DNA of 64,000 nucleotides from Piliocolobus tephrosceles (lineage: Eukaryota > Chordata > Mammalia > Primates > Cercopithecidae): positions 31,643,667-31,707,666 of the forward strand of contig NC_045444.1 of the NCBI RefSeq assembly GCF_002776525.5. Reading direction: 5' to 3'. Numbering within the stretch: position 1 is the first letter of the stretch; each line of letters opens with the position of its first letter. The notes under the pieces were generated by a model. It had not been told where the DNA came from and did not search any database. It saw only the letters and a list, made by a program, of their open reading frames with translations. Of this stretch, positions 47,081 through 59,096 are shown in pieces. A program made the translations under genes and the position numbers.

Positions 47081-49120
47081 AAAGTTAAATAAAGTTTTGC
47101 CATTATTGTCAATAGAACAAGAGCATACTTTCAACTGCAGTTTGAGAGTGTAATAAAATTCTAGGGGTAAAATCCCAACTAATATAGAATAATTGTTAGT
47201 TTATGTCTGTAGTCAAGACCAGATGTACACCAAAATTATGAAATAATTTATTTTTTCTTGGTATCTAAATTATAGTTCATTAGTTGTATTTGCCATTTAT
47301 ACCACACCCCCAGATTTTCATGCTACCCACAGTGTTACATTGTCAGTCCCCTTCAGAATTGCTTGTGAGGTGACTCTCCCCCATCCCATCTCTTCTACTT
47401 TGTGCTCCATTGCTTCTCACTTAGTGGTTGATGAAAAGCAATCTGATAAGCTAATTCTTACTAAGGTTTAATTACTTAACAGCTTGATTATCAAATCTCC
47501 AAGGGTATTTGGATTTTGAATAGAGGACTCTTGGATGTTAAAAGTCTTAATTCGATGGAATTAATTAGTGGCTTTTTAGTGGAGGAATACATTTTGTTGG
47601 GGCACAAAATGCAATGGAGAGGAGGATTCCAGAAATATTCAATTCAAATGTCTTCACACATCTAGCAATTGATGAGAGAAGAATTAATAAGAGATGATAT
47701 ACTTTTGAGAAACAACAAACTCAAGTACCAACATTAGTACCTTGGGAATTAAAATCTCATACCTACCATCATCTAAATTGTTATTTTGGGCACTTTGGGT
47801 TTTCAAGTCTCAGTTTTCATATAGTTATAGAGATAATAACAGTTACAGCATCGATAGTGGTTAGGATCAAAGGAGCAGTAGGTAGAAGTTGTTTATAAAG
47901 TATAAATGTACATTATTATCACCTCATTAAGAAATGTTAGGTTTGCATGCATTAAAGTCCTTTTTCCTAAGTTGTCTTTAATTCAATAAAATACCTGCTG
48001 GGACAACTACAAAAAAGATAGCTGAATTTGTAACTAAGGACTTTTATCTTGGTGTGTACACATTAGTTTTCTAAATAGATTGTATGTCTTAACGTTTTTG
48101 AAAAACGTCAAAAAAATGTAAGGAATTAAAGCATAAATGTATAATATGGCTCTAAGAGTGGTTCCAGGAAGAATAAAAGTGAAATTAATTGATAATTACA
48201 AAAACATCAAAGAAATCAGAATAAGAATTTAAGTTGTTTACAGAATCAAATCATAAAAATAGACATAGATCTGTTACTTAGAATATGTGATATAATTAAC
48301 ATATAACAAGAAGAAGAGTAATGACTTAAATCCTATTTAGGAGATTGGGACAAAGAGAAACAACATCAATGCACGATTACAGGCAGAATTAAGTAATAAA
48401 CTTTATTTGACAATTTGGGAGAACGTATCAAAATTTAATGTGTATGTATCTTTGACCCAAGATTTTCTCTTTTAATTTTCACACAGAATGTATGTACACA
48501 CTGTGGCGGCTTTATTTTTAATAGCGATTAGAGACAAGCTGAATATCAATCTGTGGAGAAATGTTTATAACATTCTCCAAATTAAAAAAGAGAGAATGTG
48601 TTAGGTAAAGTGTTAAGCCCCCCAAAAGAGAGTGACAGTAAAAGAGCAGCTACCTCACAAAAGAGATTATCATGTCTTGGCAGAGAAACATTGCTTGTGA
48701 GAGTACTGAAGGTGTATGCCATTGGTGCATGTCTATAAATGACCTTTGGGAAATCATGGAAAATGGGACATGAAACAAGAGAAAAATGAGTATGTGTTTT
48801 CATTTACACAAAAGGGGACTTGTGGATCCTAGATTCATTAATTGTGAGTATAAGGTCTATTCTAAAAAATTATGTCATGAATTTTCAGGCATATATTTTG
48901 TTAATGTTATGATAATATGTTACTAGGAAATATTTGTTCAAACTTATGTGATTTGATTTATTTTCTTGATAGACTTCCTAGACTGGTAAACAAAACAAAT
49001 GCCATATACCCATGGATTTTCATTCAAGCAAGGTATTTGGCAAAATCTCTGAGATCCTATGGGATGACCAGAAAAGTAGGGACTATACAATCACTTGATA
49101 ACCTTTTCTGGAATGTGAAT
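47081..49120. other. Unclassified AT-rich DNA
   Basis: No gene or confident repeat recognised. Contains the motif-rich stretch annotated at 47390-47600. Confidence 0.45.
47390..47600. other. Candidate conserved non-coding element
   Basis: Repeat-free, with closely spaced TAAT-type cores: GATAAGCTAATTC, GGTTTAATTACTTAAC, GCTTGATTATCAAATC (a near-palindromic TGATTA/TATCA pair) and GGAATTAATTAGTGG. Such clusters are common in developmental enhancers but also arise by chance in AT-rich DNA. Confidence 0.25.
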
Positions 49121-49141
49121 GAATGTGTGTGTCTATATGTG

Positions 49142-49202
<61 letters not shown>
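49121..49202. repeat. Compound (TG)n(AG)n microsatellite
   Basis: TG array with a few interruptions (49121-49176) that switches to about 13 AG units (49177-49202). Likely polymorphic. Confidence 0.95.
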
Positions 49203-49281
49203 ATCACCGCTAGTAGAATGAGCAGGAGGTAAGCAACACATAGAGAGAAAGTAGGTGGTGAGTTATCACCGAAACCTAAAC

Positions 49282-49515
49282 TTTGGAGTAAAACCTCAGT
49301 TCAGAAATGTCCTACCTAAATCCAGTTTCAGAAATATCCTATCTATTTTATCATGGGTTAATTTGGTATCATTTAATCTCTCCAAACCTCAAGTTTTTTT
49401 TCATGTTATCTGAGGATTAAAATGATGCTACCTTAAGATTGTTGGAAGAATTCAGTAGGAACTACATAAAAAGAGTTAAGTAAGATGGCAGGCATCAAGC
49501 ACTAGGATATTAAAA
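49282..49515 (+). mobile_element. MIR SINE, plus strand
   Basis: Matches MIR order: CTTTGGAGTAAAACCTCAGTTC, TTTAATCTCTCCAAACCTCA, GATTAAAATGATGCTACCTT, GATTGTTGGAAGAATTCAG and GGCATCAAGCACTAGGATA. Diverged but convincing over the core. Confidence 0.65.
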
Positions 49516-49959
49516 TGAATACACAGATTATAATTGATCATGAGAATTTAGGCAAATAAAGGGGAGTGTCAAATTTGTGGCACCAGGGGCAGTAGCAGCA
49601 GAGACAGAAGGTATTTGACTTACCATATCTTATCCTTCTGCAAAGGGGAAAGGAAGCTCTCCCCTAAGAAGGATGACGAGCACAAAACAGTCTCCTATTA
49701 GGCTAAAGAATATTGTAATTGAAACATAACACTATTGAATATCTGCAGAAGCATTCCTTTTTCCTAGAAGGTTTGCTTGTGTAACTTCTCAGAAAGTTTT
49801 CCATTTAACATTTTTTTCAAGTGCACTGAAAAACAAATCTTAACTATCTAAGGTAAGTTTGAAATATGTGTTCTTGTCTCCTAAGAGAGTGTAACATAAT
49901 TATTGAATAAAAACTCAAGAAGGTGAATTGTTCCAAACTAACAAAATAAATACAAAAAA

Positions 49960-50125
49960 ATGTTAAATGTAACGCTACTATATCTTTAGACAAGACACTC
50001 AATTTCCTGTGCCATTGTCTCCTTTTCTGTAAATAAAATTAGGCTACGGTGATTTTAAATAAAATGAGCAAGATTAAATGCTTAGTGTGGTTCTTGGCTG
50101 ATAACGAGCAATCACAAAAATATTG
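49960..50125 (+). mobile_element. MIR SINE, plus strand
   Basis: TTTAGACAAGACACTCAATTTCC, TGTGCCATTGTCTCCTTTTC, TGTAAATAAAATTAGGCTACG, AAAATGAGCAAGATTAAATG and CTTAGTGTGGTTCTTGGCTG follow the MIR core and tail. Confidence 0.65.
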
Positions 50126-50387
50126 TTATCATTAGTATCTGATGGGAAAATAGTAAACATAGTATTTGAAACAGATAAGAATGATTTCCTTTTTTTGTCT
50201 GAGTATTGTAGTTAATAGCAAGTTGGTTTGATCCAAGAGGTTGAAAATACCACAAAACAGATAATAGACTTTGACACTGCATTAAATAGAAGTTTAATGG
50301 TGTTTTCACCATTAATTAGTGAACACTATGTGAAAGATGAATAGTGAACACTATTTAAAGTTAGTGTTTTCATAAAGAAAAATAACT

Positions 50388-50697
50388 GGCCGGGCGCGGT
50401 GGCTCAAGCCTGTAATTCCAGCACTTTGGGAGGCCGAGGTGGGTGGATCACAAGGTCAGGAGATCGAGACCATCCTGGCTAACATGGTGAAACCCCGTCT
50501 CTACTAAAAATATAAAAAAATTAGCCGGGCGTGGTGGCGGGCGCTTGTAGTCCCAGCTACTCGGGAGGCTGAGGCAGGAGAATGGCGTGAACCCGGGAGG
50601 TGGAGTTTTCAGTGAGCCGAGATCGCGCCACTGCACTCCAGGCTGGGCAACAGAGCGAGACTCTGCCTCAAAAAAAAGAAAAAAGAAAAAAAAAAAA
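50388..50697 (+). mobile_element. AluY-type Alu, plus strand, with target-site duplication
   Basis: Full-length young Alu starting GGCCGGGCGCGGTGGCTCAA. The 14-bp repeat AAAGAAAAATAACT occurs at 50374-50387 and 50698-50711. It shares the GGCTCAAGCC change with the monkey AluY set but has GGCGTGGTGG and GGCGTGAACC, so it is nearer standard AluY. The tail is interrupted A-rich DNA (50670-50697). Confidence 0.96.
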
Positions 50698-50711
50698 AAA
50701 GAAAAATAACT

Positions 50712-53537
50712 GTTTTGTCTAACATGGTTAAGATACCATAGGAAGGACTCAGTTATGGAAGTAATGTTGTAAGAAGGTTTTGAACAAATTACAGTAATGG
50801 TGAAGAAGCTGGAGCACTTGATGAGTTTTTATTTGAAAATGACAAATATCGAAAGAGAAGAAGAATGTTGATCTTCAAATATCTAGTTTTCATGCTTGAA
50901 TGACTAATAGATTAGAATTAGGTGGAGAAAGTTACAGTAATCAGATTTAGAGCAAATATATGGACAAAGTAGATCCATCTGATACTACAATGGGATGTTT
51001 TAAGAGCCTGGGATCTTTGTCTATGATCAGCTATCAATTATCTTCAATTTACACTTGATGAAGTGTGGCAAGTACAGAGTCTCCTTGCCAACAGGGGCCC
51101 TTCCAGAACCTATGGCATGTATCTCCAATCAGCAAGGACCACTCCCTCACTGAACTGATAGGTAACCTCAGAGCTCTTCAAATGGAGCCTCAGAGTTCTT
51201 CAAATATTACAGACAGTCATTGACAATCAATTATAATGTTGTTTCTCCCTAGATGATCTCTAAAGCCCTATAAATTATAATATCTCATAATATTAATGTT
51301 GAAACTATAATTTATCACATCTAGATGATACACGACATTTGTTCTCTATTTACTTATATAAAATTAAAGGGAGTAAAATTTTTAACCAATGTTGTAATGT
51401 CTATCTCCAACAATAAATGATGTTGAGATATTCCTCAAGTCTCAAAAGAATCACCAGATGGTATGTTTTCTAGACAAGTCAAATTTACAACAATGCATTT
51501 TTGCATTTTGCGATACAACATAAAACCTAATAATGAGATCTGAATTCTGCAAATACTAAATAAATCTGCAAGTATAACATTCTTCTCTCCTAGTGAACAT
51601 CCTGTGAATTCATAAATATTTACTTATTACAAGGTATAATTATGTAGCACTGGGGAAAAGGAAAATATAACTGTATATTTATATCCTACAAGAATATAAA
51701 AGAACATTCATAAATTACAAATGTGCATTGTTCTAAGAAGGGTACCTACTGAGCTTTTGTATCTTAAGGCCAACACATAAGACAAGTTTCTACATCCCCC
51801 TAATCAGTGGGATAAAATTATAATTATAAGTTTGAATGACTATTGGTTGCTTATTATAGTTTCTATTAATAGTTATAAGTGATTATGTATGAGTACATCA
51901 TTGTAGGTATTTGATAATGTAGAAGAGAAAGTTTGTATTGCCACAGGGATAATCCTCCTTAAGAATCTGACAAGCATGATTATAGAAAATACTGCAAAGT
52001 ATGTATTCGCTTTAAAACAATGGCCTAAAATAGCACAGTCAAACACTATCTTGGTATTACTTTTTGTATTAGTTGGCTTGACACAGTAAATTCTATATCA
52101 TACATTAATCTGAACACTAATAAAGTTCTGCTAAATATAAGATGCTTTAAGTTTAGATATTTGTGGTGCCTGTATTAGTTTTGAGTCATCTCAAAGGTGA
52201 CTCAAATGAGTCACCTAATAAATGAATATTGAGAAATATTTTCTATATTTTTATACTAGGTTTTCCAAATAAATTGTCATCATTTACATTTATTTTTATT
52301 ATCTATTTTTATACTCTCCTTTTTTATTATTTTCACCACAAAGTATTCCAACAGTTTAATTACTCCATGACTGCATTTTTATGCATATCTCTGCAGGTAC
52401 GTTTATACATTAGAGTAAATTCAGCTCTTAAATCGTCTAATTGACAGCACTTATGTAGCAGTGACCTCCAGTCATCTGATCAAATTTTGGGTTACTTACT
52501 GGCTATAATCAAATATATTCTCATCTCTTATTTGAACAAATCATACAGAAATTGAATACAATTTTTTATGAACACTAGCAATATGTTCAGTTCTCTGATA
52601 ATTTTGACATTAAAATTCCATCTTAATAATCCCATCCTTCAGGCTTTGAAGACTCTTAAGGTATTAAAGCAAAAATTATCCTAAGCAGTTAGATTATAAT
52701 GTATTTAAAGATTAGACATTTCATGTTGAATATTAACTGCTCCACTTCCCAGGAAAAGAAAACTACGCTGATTTTCTTCTTCCATAATTTATACATTTCA
52801 AAGGCTGGCTATGCAAGTTTCAAGCCATAGCTACAGAAAAAGATACTTTAAATGGACTTAAATGCTACATAGAGTTTCAAAGATATATGCAAAGGTATAT
52901 TGAGATAAATTAGAAATATTCACAGCAGTTATGTAATTTTATTTCAAAATAATATACTACAGAGTCATTAAAAATTAACTATGGCAAATGCTTTACTAAC
53001 AGTAAAATAGTTAACTAAAATAGTTCACTCTTCTTTTAAGGAAGTGATTTTGCACCCTATCAACCGTATGTAATAGGAAAGATGTATGTTAAGTATACTT
53101 TATTATGTGGAATGAGAAAAATTAAAGACAAATGGGAATTAGCAGGTGGGAAAATAACCTATTAATATTGTTTCCCAGGCTTAATGGCACAGTAGGATTC
53201 CATCTTTTATATTCTTCTACTTCTGGAAGGCGGACATGTGACCTATTCACAAAGATGACAGCCACAGTCCTATTTTTAAATTTTTTCAAAGTACATTTTG
53301 AGCCTATTCACAGATTTCAAAAGCAAAAACTTATGAAAAAATTATCAAAGATTTTTTTTTCTAAACTTGGTTTGTTTTTATGGCATGTTTCCATAAGATA
53401 TGATCATTCAGTGTGATAAATCTTTATTTGCATGTATTTTAAAGAAAGGAGGATTGCAAATTAAAAAAAAAAAAAGAATAAAAACTGTATTTACAATTGC
53501 CTGATTCTGCCTTTATCATTCCTGACATAAGGGAGTA
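50712..53537. other. Unclassified AT-rich DNA
   Basis: About 2.8 kb with no gene or confident repeat. 51060-51200 is less AT-rich and contains a small imperfect internal duplication (AGAGCTCTTCAAATGGAGCCTC / AGAGTTCTTCAAATATTACAG). The AP-1 cluster at 52182-52215 lies here. Confidence 0.5.
52182..52215. promoter_or_regulatory. Cluster of three exact AP-1 (TRE) heptamers with a palindrome
   Basis: TGAGTCA at 52182-52188, TGACTCA at 52198-52204 and TGAGTCA at 52207-52213. The last two sit in a perfect inverted repeat with 9-bp arms GGTGACTCA and TGAGTCACC around a 2-bp centre (52196-52215). These heptamers are the consensus for Jun/Fos dimers. Binding is not shown, and no recognisable promoter is nearby. 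Confidence 0.5.
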
Positions 53538-54306
53538 CAGTTGACCCTTGAACAACCTGGGTTTGAACAACACACAAATCATTTTTTTTTTTTTTTTTTT
53601 TTTCTTTTTGAGACGGAGTCTCGCTCTGTCGCCCAGGCTGGAGTGCAGTGGTCAGATCTCAGCTTACTGCAAGTTCCGCCTCCCGGGTTTACGCCATTCT
53701 CCTGCCTCAGCCTCCAGAGTAGCTGGGACTACAGGCGCCCGCCACCTCGCCCGGCTAGTTTTTTGTATTTTTTTTTTTTAGTAGAGACAGGGTTTCACCG
53801 TGTTAGCCAGGATGGTCTTGATCTCCTGACTTCGTGATCCGCCCGTCTCAGCCTCCCAAAGTGCTGGAATTACAGGCTTGAGCCACCGCGCCCCACCTAT
53901 CATTTTTCAATAAATGTACACCAAATGTGCCTGCCTCACCTGTCTCCTCTTCCATCTTCTCCACCCCTGCTGCACCTGAGACAGCAAGACCAACTCCTCC
54001 TTATCCTCTTTCTCCTCAGCCTACTCAATGATGATACTCTTCCACTTAATGACTAGCAAATATATTTTCTCTTCCTTATGATTTTCTTAGTAACATTTTT
54101 CTCTAACTTACCCTATTGTAATAATACAGTAACATATATGACATACAAAATGTGCGTTAATCAATTGTTATGTTATTAGTAAGTCTTTCTGTTAACAGCA
54201 GTCTATTAGGTAAGTTTTGGGGGAGTCAAAATTTGTAAGTGAATTTCAACTGTGTATGTAGGGGATTCAGCACCCCTAACTTTGGCATTGTTCAAGAGTC
54301 AGCTTT
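53538..54306 (-). mobile_element. MER2 (Tigger-type) MITE interrupted by an Alu
   Basis: The left terminal inverted repeat CAGTTGACCCTTGAACAAC (53538) follows TA, and the decayed right end TTGTTCAAGAGTCAGCTT lies at about 54289-54306. Between them the antisense MER2 body is clear: CTTCCATCTTCTCCACCCC-type pyrimidine-rich stretch, GAGACAGCAAGACCAACTCC, TCCTCAGCCTACTCAA, CACTTAATGACTAGC, CTTATGATTTTCTTAGTAAC and AAGTTTTGGGGGAGTCAAAA. The Alu at 53587-53898 splits it. No transposase is encoded. Confidence 0.9.
53587..53898 (-). mobile_element. AluYRa-type (Old World monkey) Alu, minus strand
   Basis: Antisense Alu with a T tail and short direct repeat ATCATTTTT (53578-53586, 53899-53907). On its own strand it has GGCTCAAGCC, CTAGCCGGGCGAGGTGG and GGCGTAAACC, the same monkey-type set as the copy at 43.3 kb. 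Inserted in MER2. Confidence 0.94.
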
Positions 54307-55350
54307 CATAATAGTGATAAGCTAAAATGAGTAGAAGTATCTATAGTATATGCTCTTTGCACAGTATATTATGATGCCATTATCTTGATGGTCAAGTTAT
54401 TATAAGTTGTGCGCATGAAATTGCACAATGTTACTTCTACTACATTCTGTTGTTTAAAGCAAGTCACAGGGCTGACCCAGATTCAAAGTGAGAGGAGACT
54501 ACTGAACACTGGGAAGGCAGATTCACTGGGGGCTGTTTTTGAAGCCCAGTAGCCACAAAAAGAAAGTCAATTCATTGTAGATAAATAGAGAGGTTTAGTG
54601 GGGTAACCATCTGGATCCTGCTGGGACCCAGTGGAAAATGTGTAGAATTACCTCAGAGTTACCTTATTTGAGAGGTGTGGAAGCTGAGATGTCTATCCAC
54701 CAACTCCTTTTTGGCATTGTTGAAAGGATGCTTTTGTAGGAATAAACTTATAAACTTCCTGGCACCTCAGGCCTGAGGTACATAGGTGGAGCACACAGCC
54801 TAGGCCAGAGAAACCCCTCTCAAAGAAAGCTGCAGGAACTTACAAGATGACAGAAGGCAGGAGAATAGAATTCTAACGAGATATGGGATAAATGTGTAAA
54901 CGTATTTGCACAGCTTACAAAAATAACAAAATGAACACTTACTCAAGGGAGAAAAGCCTTATTAGTATAAGTCCTTGTGTTTCCTTTCTGCATTCATACT
55001 CCCCACTACTCTCACCCTCAATGGAGTAGCCACTATGCTGAATTTTGTTTTAATTACATTTTGGATTTTACAAAAGAGTATTTCTCCAGTGAGGTTTTTA
55101 TTTGTAAAAATTGCATTGCTTAATTTTATCTGTTTTGGAAATGTATATAAATGCATCCTTCTGCAACTTACTTATTCATGCTACATTGTTTTTCAAATTC
55201 ATGCGTTTATGCTGGAAATTAAAGTTCATTCATTTTATCTGCTTTTTACTATTTCATTATAAATCTATAACCTTTACTTCATGTCACTGCTGAAGAATGT
55301 TTTCTGCTGGATGGATTCCCTAGGAAACAGAAGAGCATGAATGCCACGCC
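54307..55350. other. Unclassified DNA
   Basis: No gene recognised. 54420-54560 (GCAAGTCACAGGGCTGACCC...GGAGACTACTGAACACTGGG) resembles a common mammalian interspersed repeat that I cannot name. 54960-55290 carries overlapping frames of 60-95 codons with no domain. Confidence 0.4.
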
Positions 55351-55579
55351 TTTTTTTTTTTTTTTTTTCTTTTTTTTTTTTTTTTGAGATGGAGTCGCTC
55401 TGTCACCCAGCCTCCTGAGCAGCTGGAACTACTGGCGCCCGCCACCACGCCCCGCTAATTTTTTGTATTTTTAGTAGAGACAGGATTTCACCGTGTTAGA
55501 TAGGATTGCTCTATCTCCTGACCTCGTGATCCGCCCACCTCAGCCTCCCAAAGTGCTGGGATTACAGGCGAGCCCGGCC
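55351..55579 (-). mobile_element. Alu with internal deletion, minus strand
   Basis: Antisense Alu with a long T-rich tail (55351-55385). The right arm jumps from GCTCTGTCACCCAG to CCTCCTGAGCAGCTGG, so the normal GGCTGGAGTGCAGTGG...GCCTCAG block of about 80 bp is missing. The 5' end also has a small deletion (CAGGCGAGCCCGGCC). The left arm has CTCGTGATC (AluY/S-type). Confidence 0.9.
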
Positions 55580-55735
55580 TACAGCTTTATTAGAGTGTGG
55601 GAGTTGAGGATTGGGACTGCAATCTCAAGACAGAATAAGTGACGAAAAAAGGAAAGGGAAACAAGGAAGGATTGCGAGCAAATAAAGTTGGAGCAATTTT
55701 GAGCAAGTCAGAACTTCAAAGGAAGAGCCACGTCA

Positions 55736-56070
55736 GGCTGGGCCTGGTGGCTTATGCCTGTAATTCCAGCACTTTGGGAGGCCAAGGTGGGCGGATCACG
55801 AGGTCAGGAGTTCGAGACCAGCCTGGCCAACATGGTGAAACCCCGTCTCTACTAAAAATACAAAAAATTAGCCGGACATGGTGGTGGGCGCCTGTAGTTC
55901 CAGCTACTCGGGAGACTGAGGCAGTGAACTGCTTGAAGCCAGGAGTCAGAGGTTGCAGTGAGCTGAGGTGGCACCACTGTACTTCAGCCTGGGCAAAACA
56001 GCAAGACACAGTCAAAAAATAAATAAATAAATAAATAAAAGGAAGGAAGGGAAGGAAGGAAAGAAAGAAA
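55736..56070 (+). mobile_element. Alu (AluS/Y-type), plus strand, with (AAAT)n(GGAA)n tail
   Basis: Full dimer from GGCTGGGCCTGGTGGCTTAT. GATCACGAGGTCAGGAGTTCGAG fits an S/Y type. The tail has grown into about five AAAT units (56017-56037) and GGAA/GGAAG units (56041-56070). Flanks GAAGAGCCAC and GAAAAGCCAC resemble a target-site duplication. Confidence 0.93.
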
Positions 56071-56479
56071 AGCCACATTGCTATCTCTAGGTAAAAGTCT
56101 CCATCATACCACAGAATGATCTGTCAGGGAATGTGATTGAAAAAGGCAAATAATTTATTTCCCTACCAGCTCCTTCCTTCCTATTGGATTTATCCTTGTT
56201 CAAAATTTATCTTGCAAATCACCAACTCTCTAGCACTTCTGAGTTGGGTCCCTGTTCCCTACAGAGAAATGTTGAGAAAGCCAGATTATAAACTCTGCAG
56301 TGCCAGTATCCATAGCTGTCTAGAAGTAGCAATAGGGCCCAGATGCTCCATGGGTTCTCTCAAGTGGAGCATTCATACTGGGGATTTTAAATCAATTATT
56401 AAATTATTAAATAAATGCTTGCAGAAGACTGTTAATAGATAACTTCTATAAAGGTAGGGAATTTTCTGTGTATTTGCAG
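56071..56479. other. Unclassified DNA
   Basis: No repeat recognised. A 101-codon plus-strand frame (56137-56442) has no recognisable feature. Probably chance. Confidence 0.4.
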
Positions 56480-58690
56480 TTTGCTAAAATTTCATCATGA
56501 ATATATATTTAATATTATTGAAAAATTTTAACCTTCTATTGTTATATCATGTGGTCTTTATTATTTAATTTGTTAATATGAGGAATTACATTATTCTACT
56601 TTTAGCTATTGAACCAACCCTGCATTTTTGAGGTGAAACAAATTCAGAGGTGATAGGTCATTACTTTTTTGAATAACTGGATTTGTATTGCTAATATTTT
56701 GACATATTGTTTCTATGCTCATGAGTGAGATTAGTTTGTAACATTTTCTGATACTAACCTTATTTGGCATCAAATTATGTTAGCCTCATAAAAGTATTTT
56801 AATTTACATTTTTTCTATTGCTAAAAAATGTTGTAGAAATTTAGCTGAGCTTCAGATTTTCTTATGGTAAAGTTCTCTATCTACTAAGTTAATTGATTTA
56901 TTAGATTTGTGACTACTCAGGTTTGTACTATTTCTTAACACAATTTTGGCAAATTGTATTCTTGTAGATTATCAAATTTACTGTTTCAACTTTATTGTGT
57001 AAAATGGATTTACCAATAAAGAGATTTATTAGAATTTATCTCTGCATCTTCTAAAGTTATAAAACCTCCTTACTGTTAACATTGCTTTGTTTTCCTTTCT
57101 ATTTTTTAAGTTAATATTGCAAAGTGTGGATTTACCTAATTCCTTTGGAGGAATCACTTTTTCCCATTTGATAAACTTTGTACTTTTGCTTTCCATTTCA
57201 ATCACTTCTGATTTTATTTTTATTACTTTCTTTTTTTCTACTTTTTTAGCTTTATTCTGGTGTTCATTTTAAAATTTCTAAAGAAGTGTGTTTTGTTCAG
57301 TGTCTTCCTATTTTATCTCTCCTAATCTAGGCTTTTAAGACAATAAATTTTGTTGTAGCATCTCTGTTAGCTATATCCCACAAATTTTAATAATATTATT
57401 ATAATTGTTAGTTCAAATTAATTTCTACTACACATGATTGTTCTTATCAGAATTATGTCTTCTAGGACTGTTAACTTTTCCTAACATATGCATTTTCTTA
57501 CGCTACTATTTATAAAATTTATATTTTAATGTCATTTGGTTAACTAATGTCAATCATTTTAAATTTACAGGGGGAACATGTTTACCTTTCGTAACTATTT
57601 TATATGCATACAAATAATATATATTACTTCATAGTTGAGTGTTCTGTTTCCTAAATGTCCATTTTCTGAAGTTTAATGTACTATATGATTCTTCCATATT
57701 CTTCCTCACTTTTAATCAGTATGCTCAATCAATTACTGAGGGACTATGCTAATATCTATTATGATAGCAGAACATTCAATTCCACCTTATAATTATAGTA
57801 ATTTTGCTTTATATATTTAAAAGTTATATTATTGTGTGCATACAATATCAAATTACTATAATATCTACTACAGTGAATAATTTATTTTATGTAATGTCCT
57901 TCTTAATAGCTAATAATAATTTTTACAGTAAGTAAATTTTGTCTAATGTTAACAGAGCTTCTCCATTTTTTTCAGTAAGTGCTCGATTTATTTTTATCAA
58001 TCTTTTTTTTATCATATCTACCCAAATGATATAAATGTCTTAGAATACTTTAACTAGGGTTATCCAACTCTGAAAATATGTGTAATACCTGTTCAAAATG
58101 TATCTGTATCTTTTACCCTAAAAACAGATACTTCATTATTGTTTCAAGTAGTTAAAGTTTAAGTTTACTCACACATTTACTAATAGTAGTATTCATTCCT
58201 TCTTAATTCATCTGGGATCATTTTTCTTTCGCCTGTGGCCCCCTTTTTGAATTTTTTGAATTTATGTTAGTGAATTATCTTGTCGGTCTACTCTATTGTT
58301 TTATGTTTTGTACTTTTATTACACAGTTATTTGTAAAAGCCATTTTTTCTGGCTTTTGTGTGTAGTTGGAGCTGGCCAGTTTTATTTTTATTTTATGTAG
58401 TTTTGTTTCTTCTCCCAGCACAATAAGATAATTCAGCCATCAATCCAATTGCAATTTTGTTGTAAGTAATCTCTAACTTATCTTTGGCTTTCTGTAAAGT
58501 CTTATTATTATTAGGAGCAGTATTTTAAGATCTTCTCAGTTTGTTTGATGATTACTACCTATGTGTGAATTTGTTTCATGTATCTTCCTTGGGTTTTATT
58601 TGAATTTCTGAATATATGGGTTTGTGTATTTCCTAATTTCGGAGTCATTACAAACATAACTTCTTTAGATGTTGCCTCTTCCCTTCTTAC
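56480..58690 (-). mobile_element. Old L1M LINE, ORF2 5' half, minus strand
   Basis: Antisense ORF2 in consensus order: GAACCAACCCTGCATTTTTG (56610), TATGCTCATGAGTGAGATTAG (56714), GTTAGCCTCATAAAAGTA (56779), a block near 57230-57400 ending CTATATCCCACAAATTTTAA, and GTAAATTTTGTCTAATGTTAACAG (57933), then diverged ORF1-like sequence around 58190-58640. No open frames. It is independent of the L1M at the start of the window. Confidence 0.65.
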
Positions 58691-58948
58691 AACTTGTTTT
58701 TGGAATGCTGGTTATATTAATGTTAGATCAATCTCATTCTATCCTCCATAGCTCTTAGACCCTTTCAATTCATCTTTCTCATTCTATTACTCTCTCTCCC
58801 TCTCTCTTTTTGCTACATTTCAGATAATTTTTACATTATCTGTTTCTTTATTGGATCTAACCTGTCCCTAGAGTTATTTACATAATTATATATTTTTATA
58901 AAGAACTACTTTTCGCTTTTTCATGTTCATACCTTGTTTCTGTTTACA

Positions 58949-59096
58949 GATGATGAATTTTGCGGGCATGGTGTTTCCTGCGCAACCCCGTGTCAAGTTT
59001 TAGACAGGAAACTTTTCTTGCTGACTTTTTTCTTCAAGGTTCAATTTTTTCTCATTCACCTTTCTCACAGTGAAACACTTTGGGTCACAGGTTTAT
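58949..59096 (+). repeat. 147-bp local duplication, copy 1
   Basis: From GATGATGAATTTTGCGGGCA to GGGTCACAGGTTTAT. Aligns without gaps of note to 59687-59833. The last 40 bases (CTCATTCACC...AGTGAAACACTTTGGGTCAC) are almost identical. Not recognised as a known repeat. An A22 run follows at 59129-59150. Confidence 0.9.

Noticed and set aside
55639..56078. Frames of 127 (plus) and 108 (minus) codons
   Set aside because: Both run through the same Alu at 55736-56070. Peptides are standard sense and antisense Alu translations.
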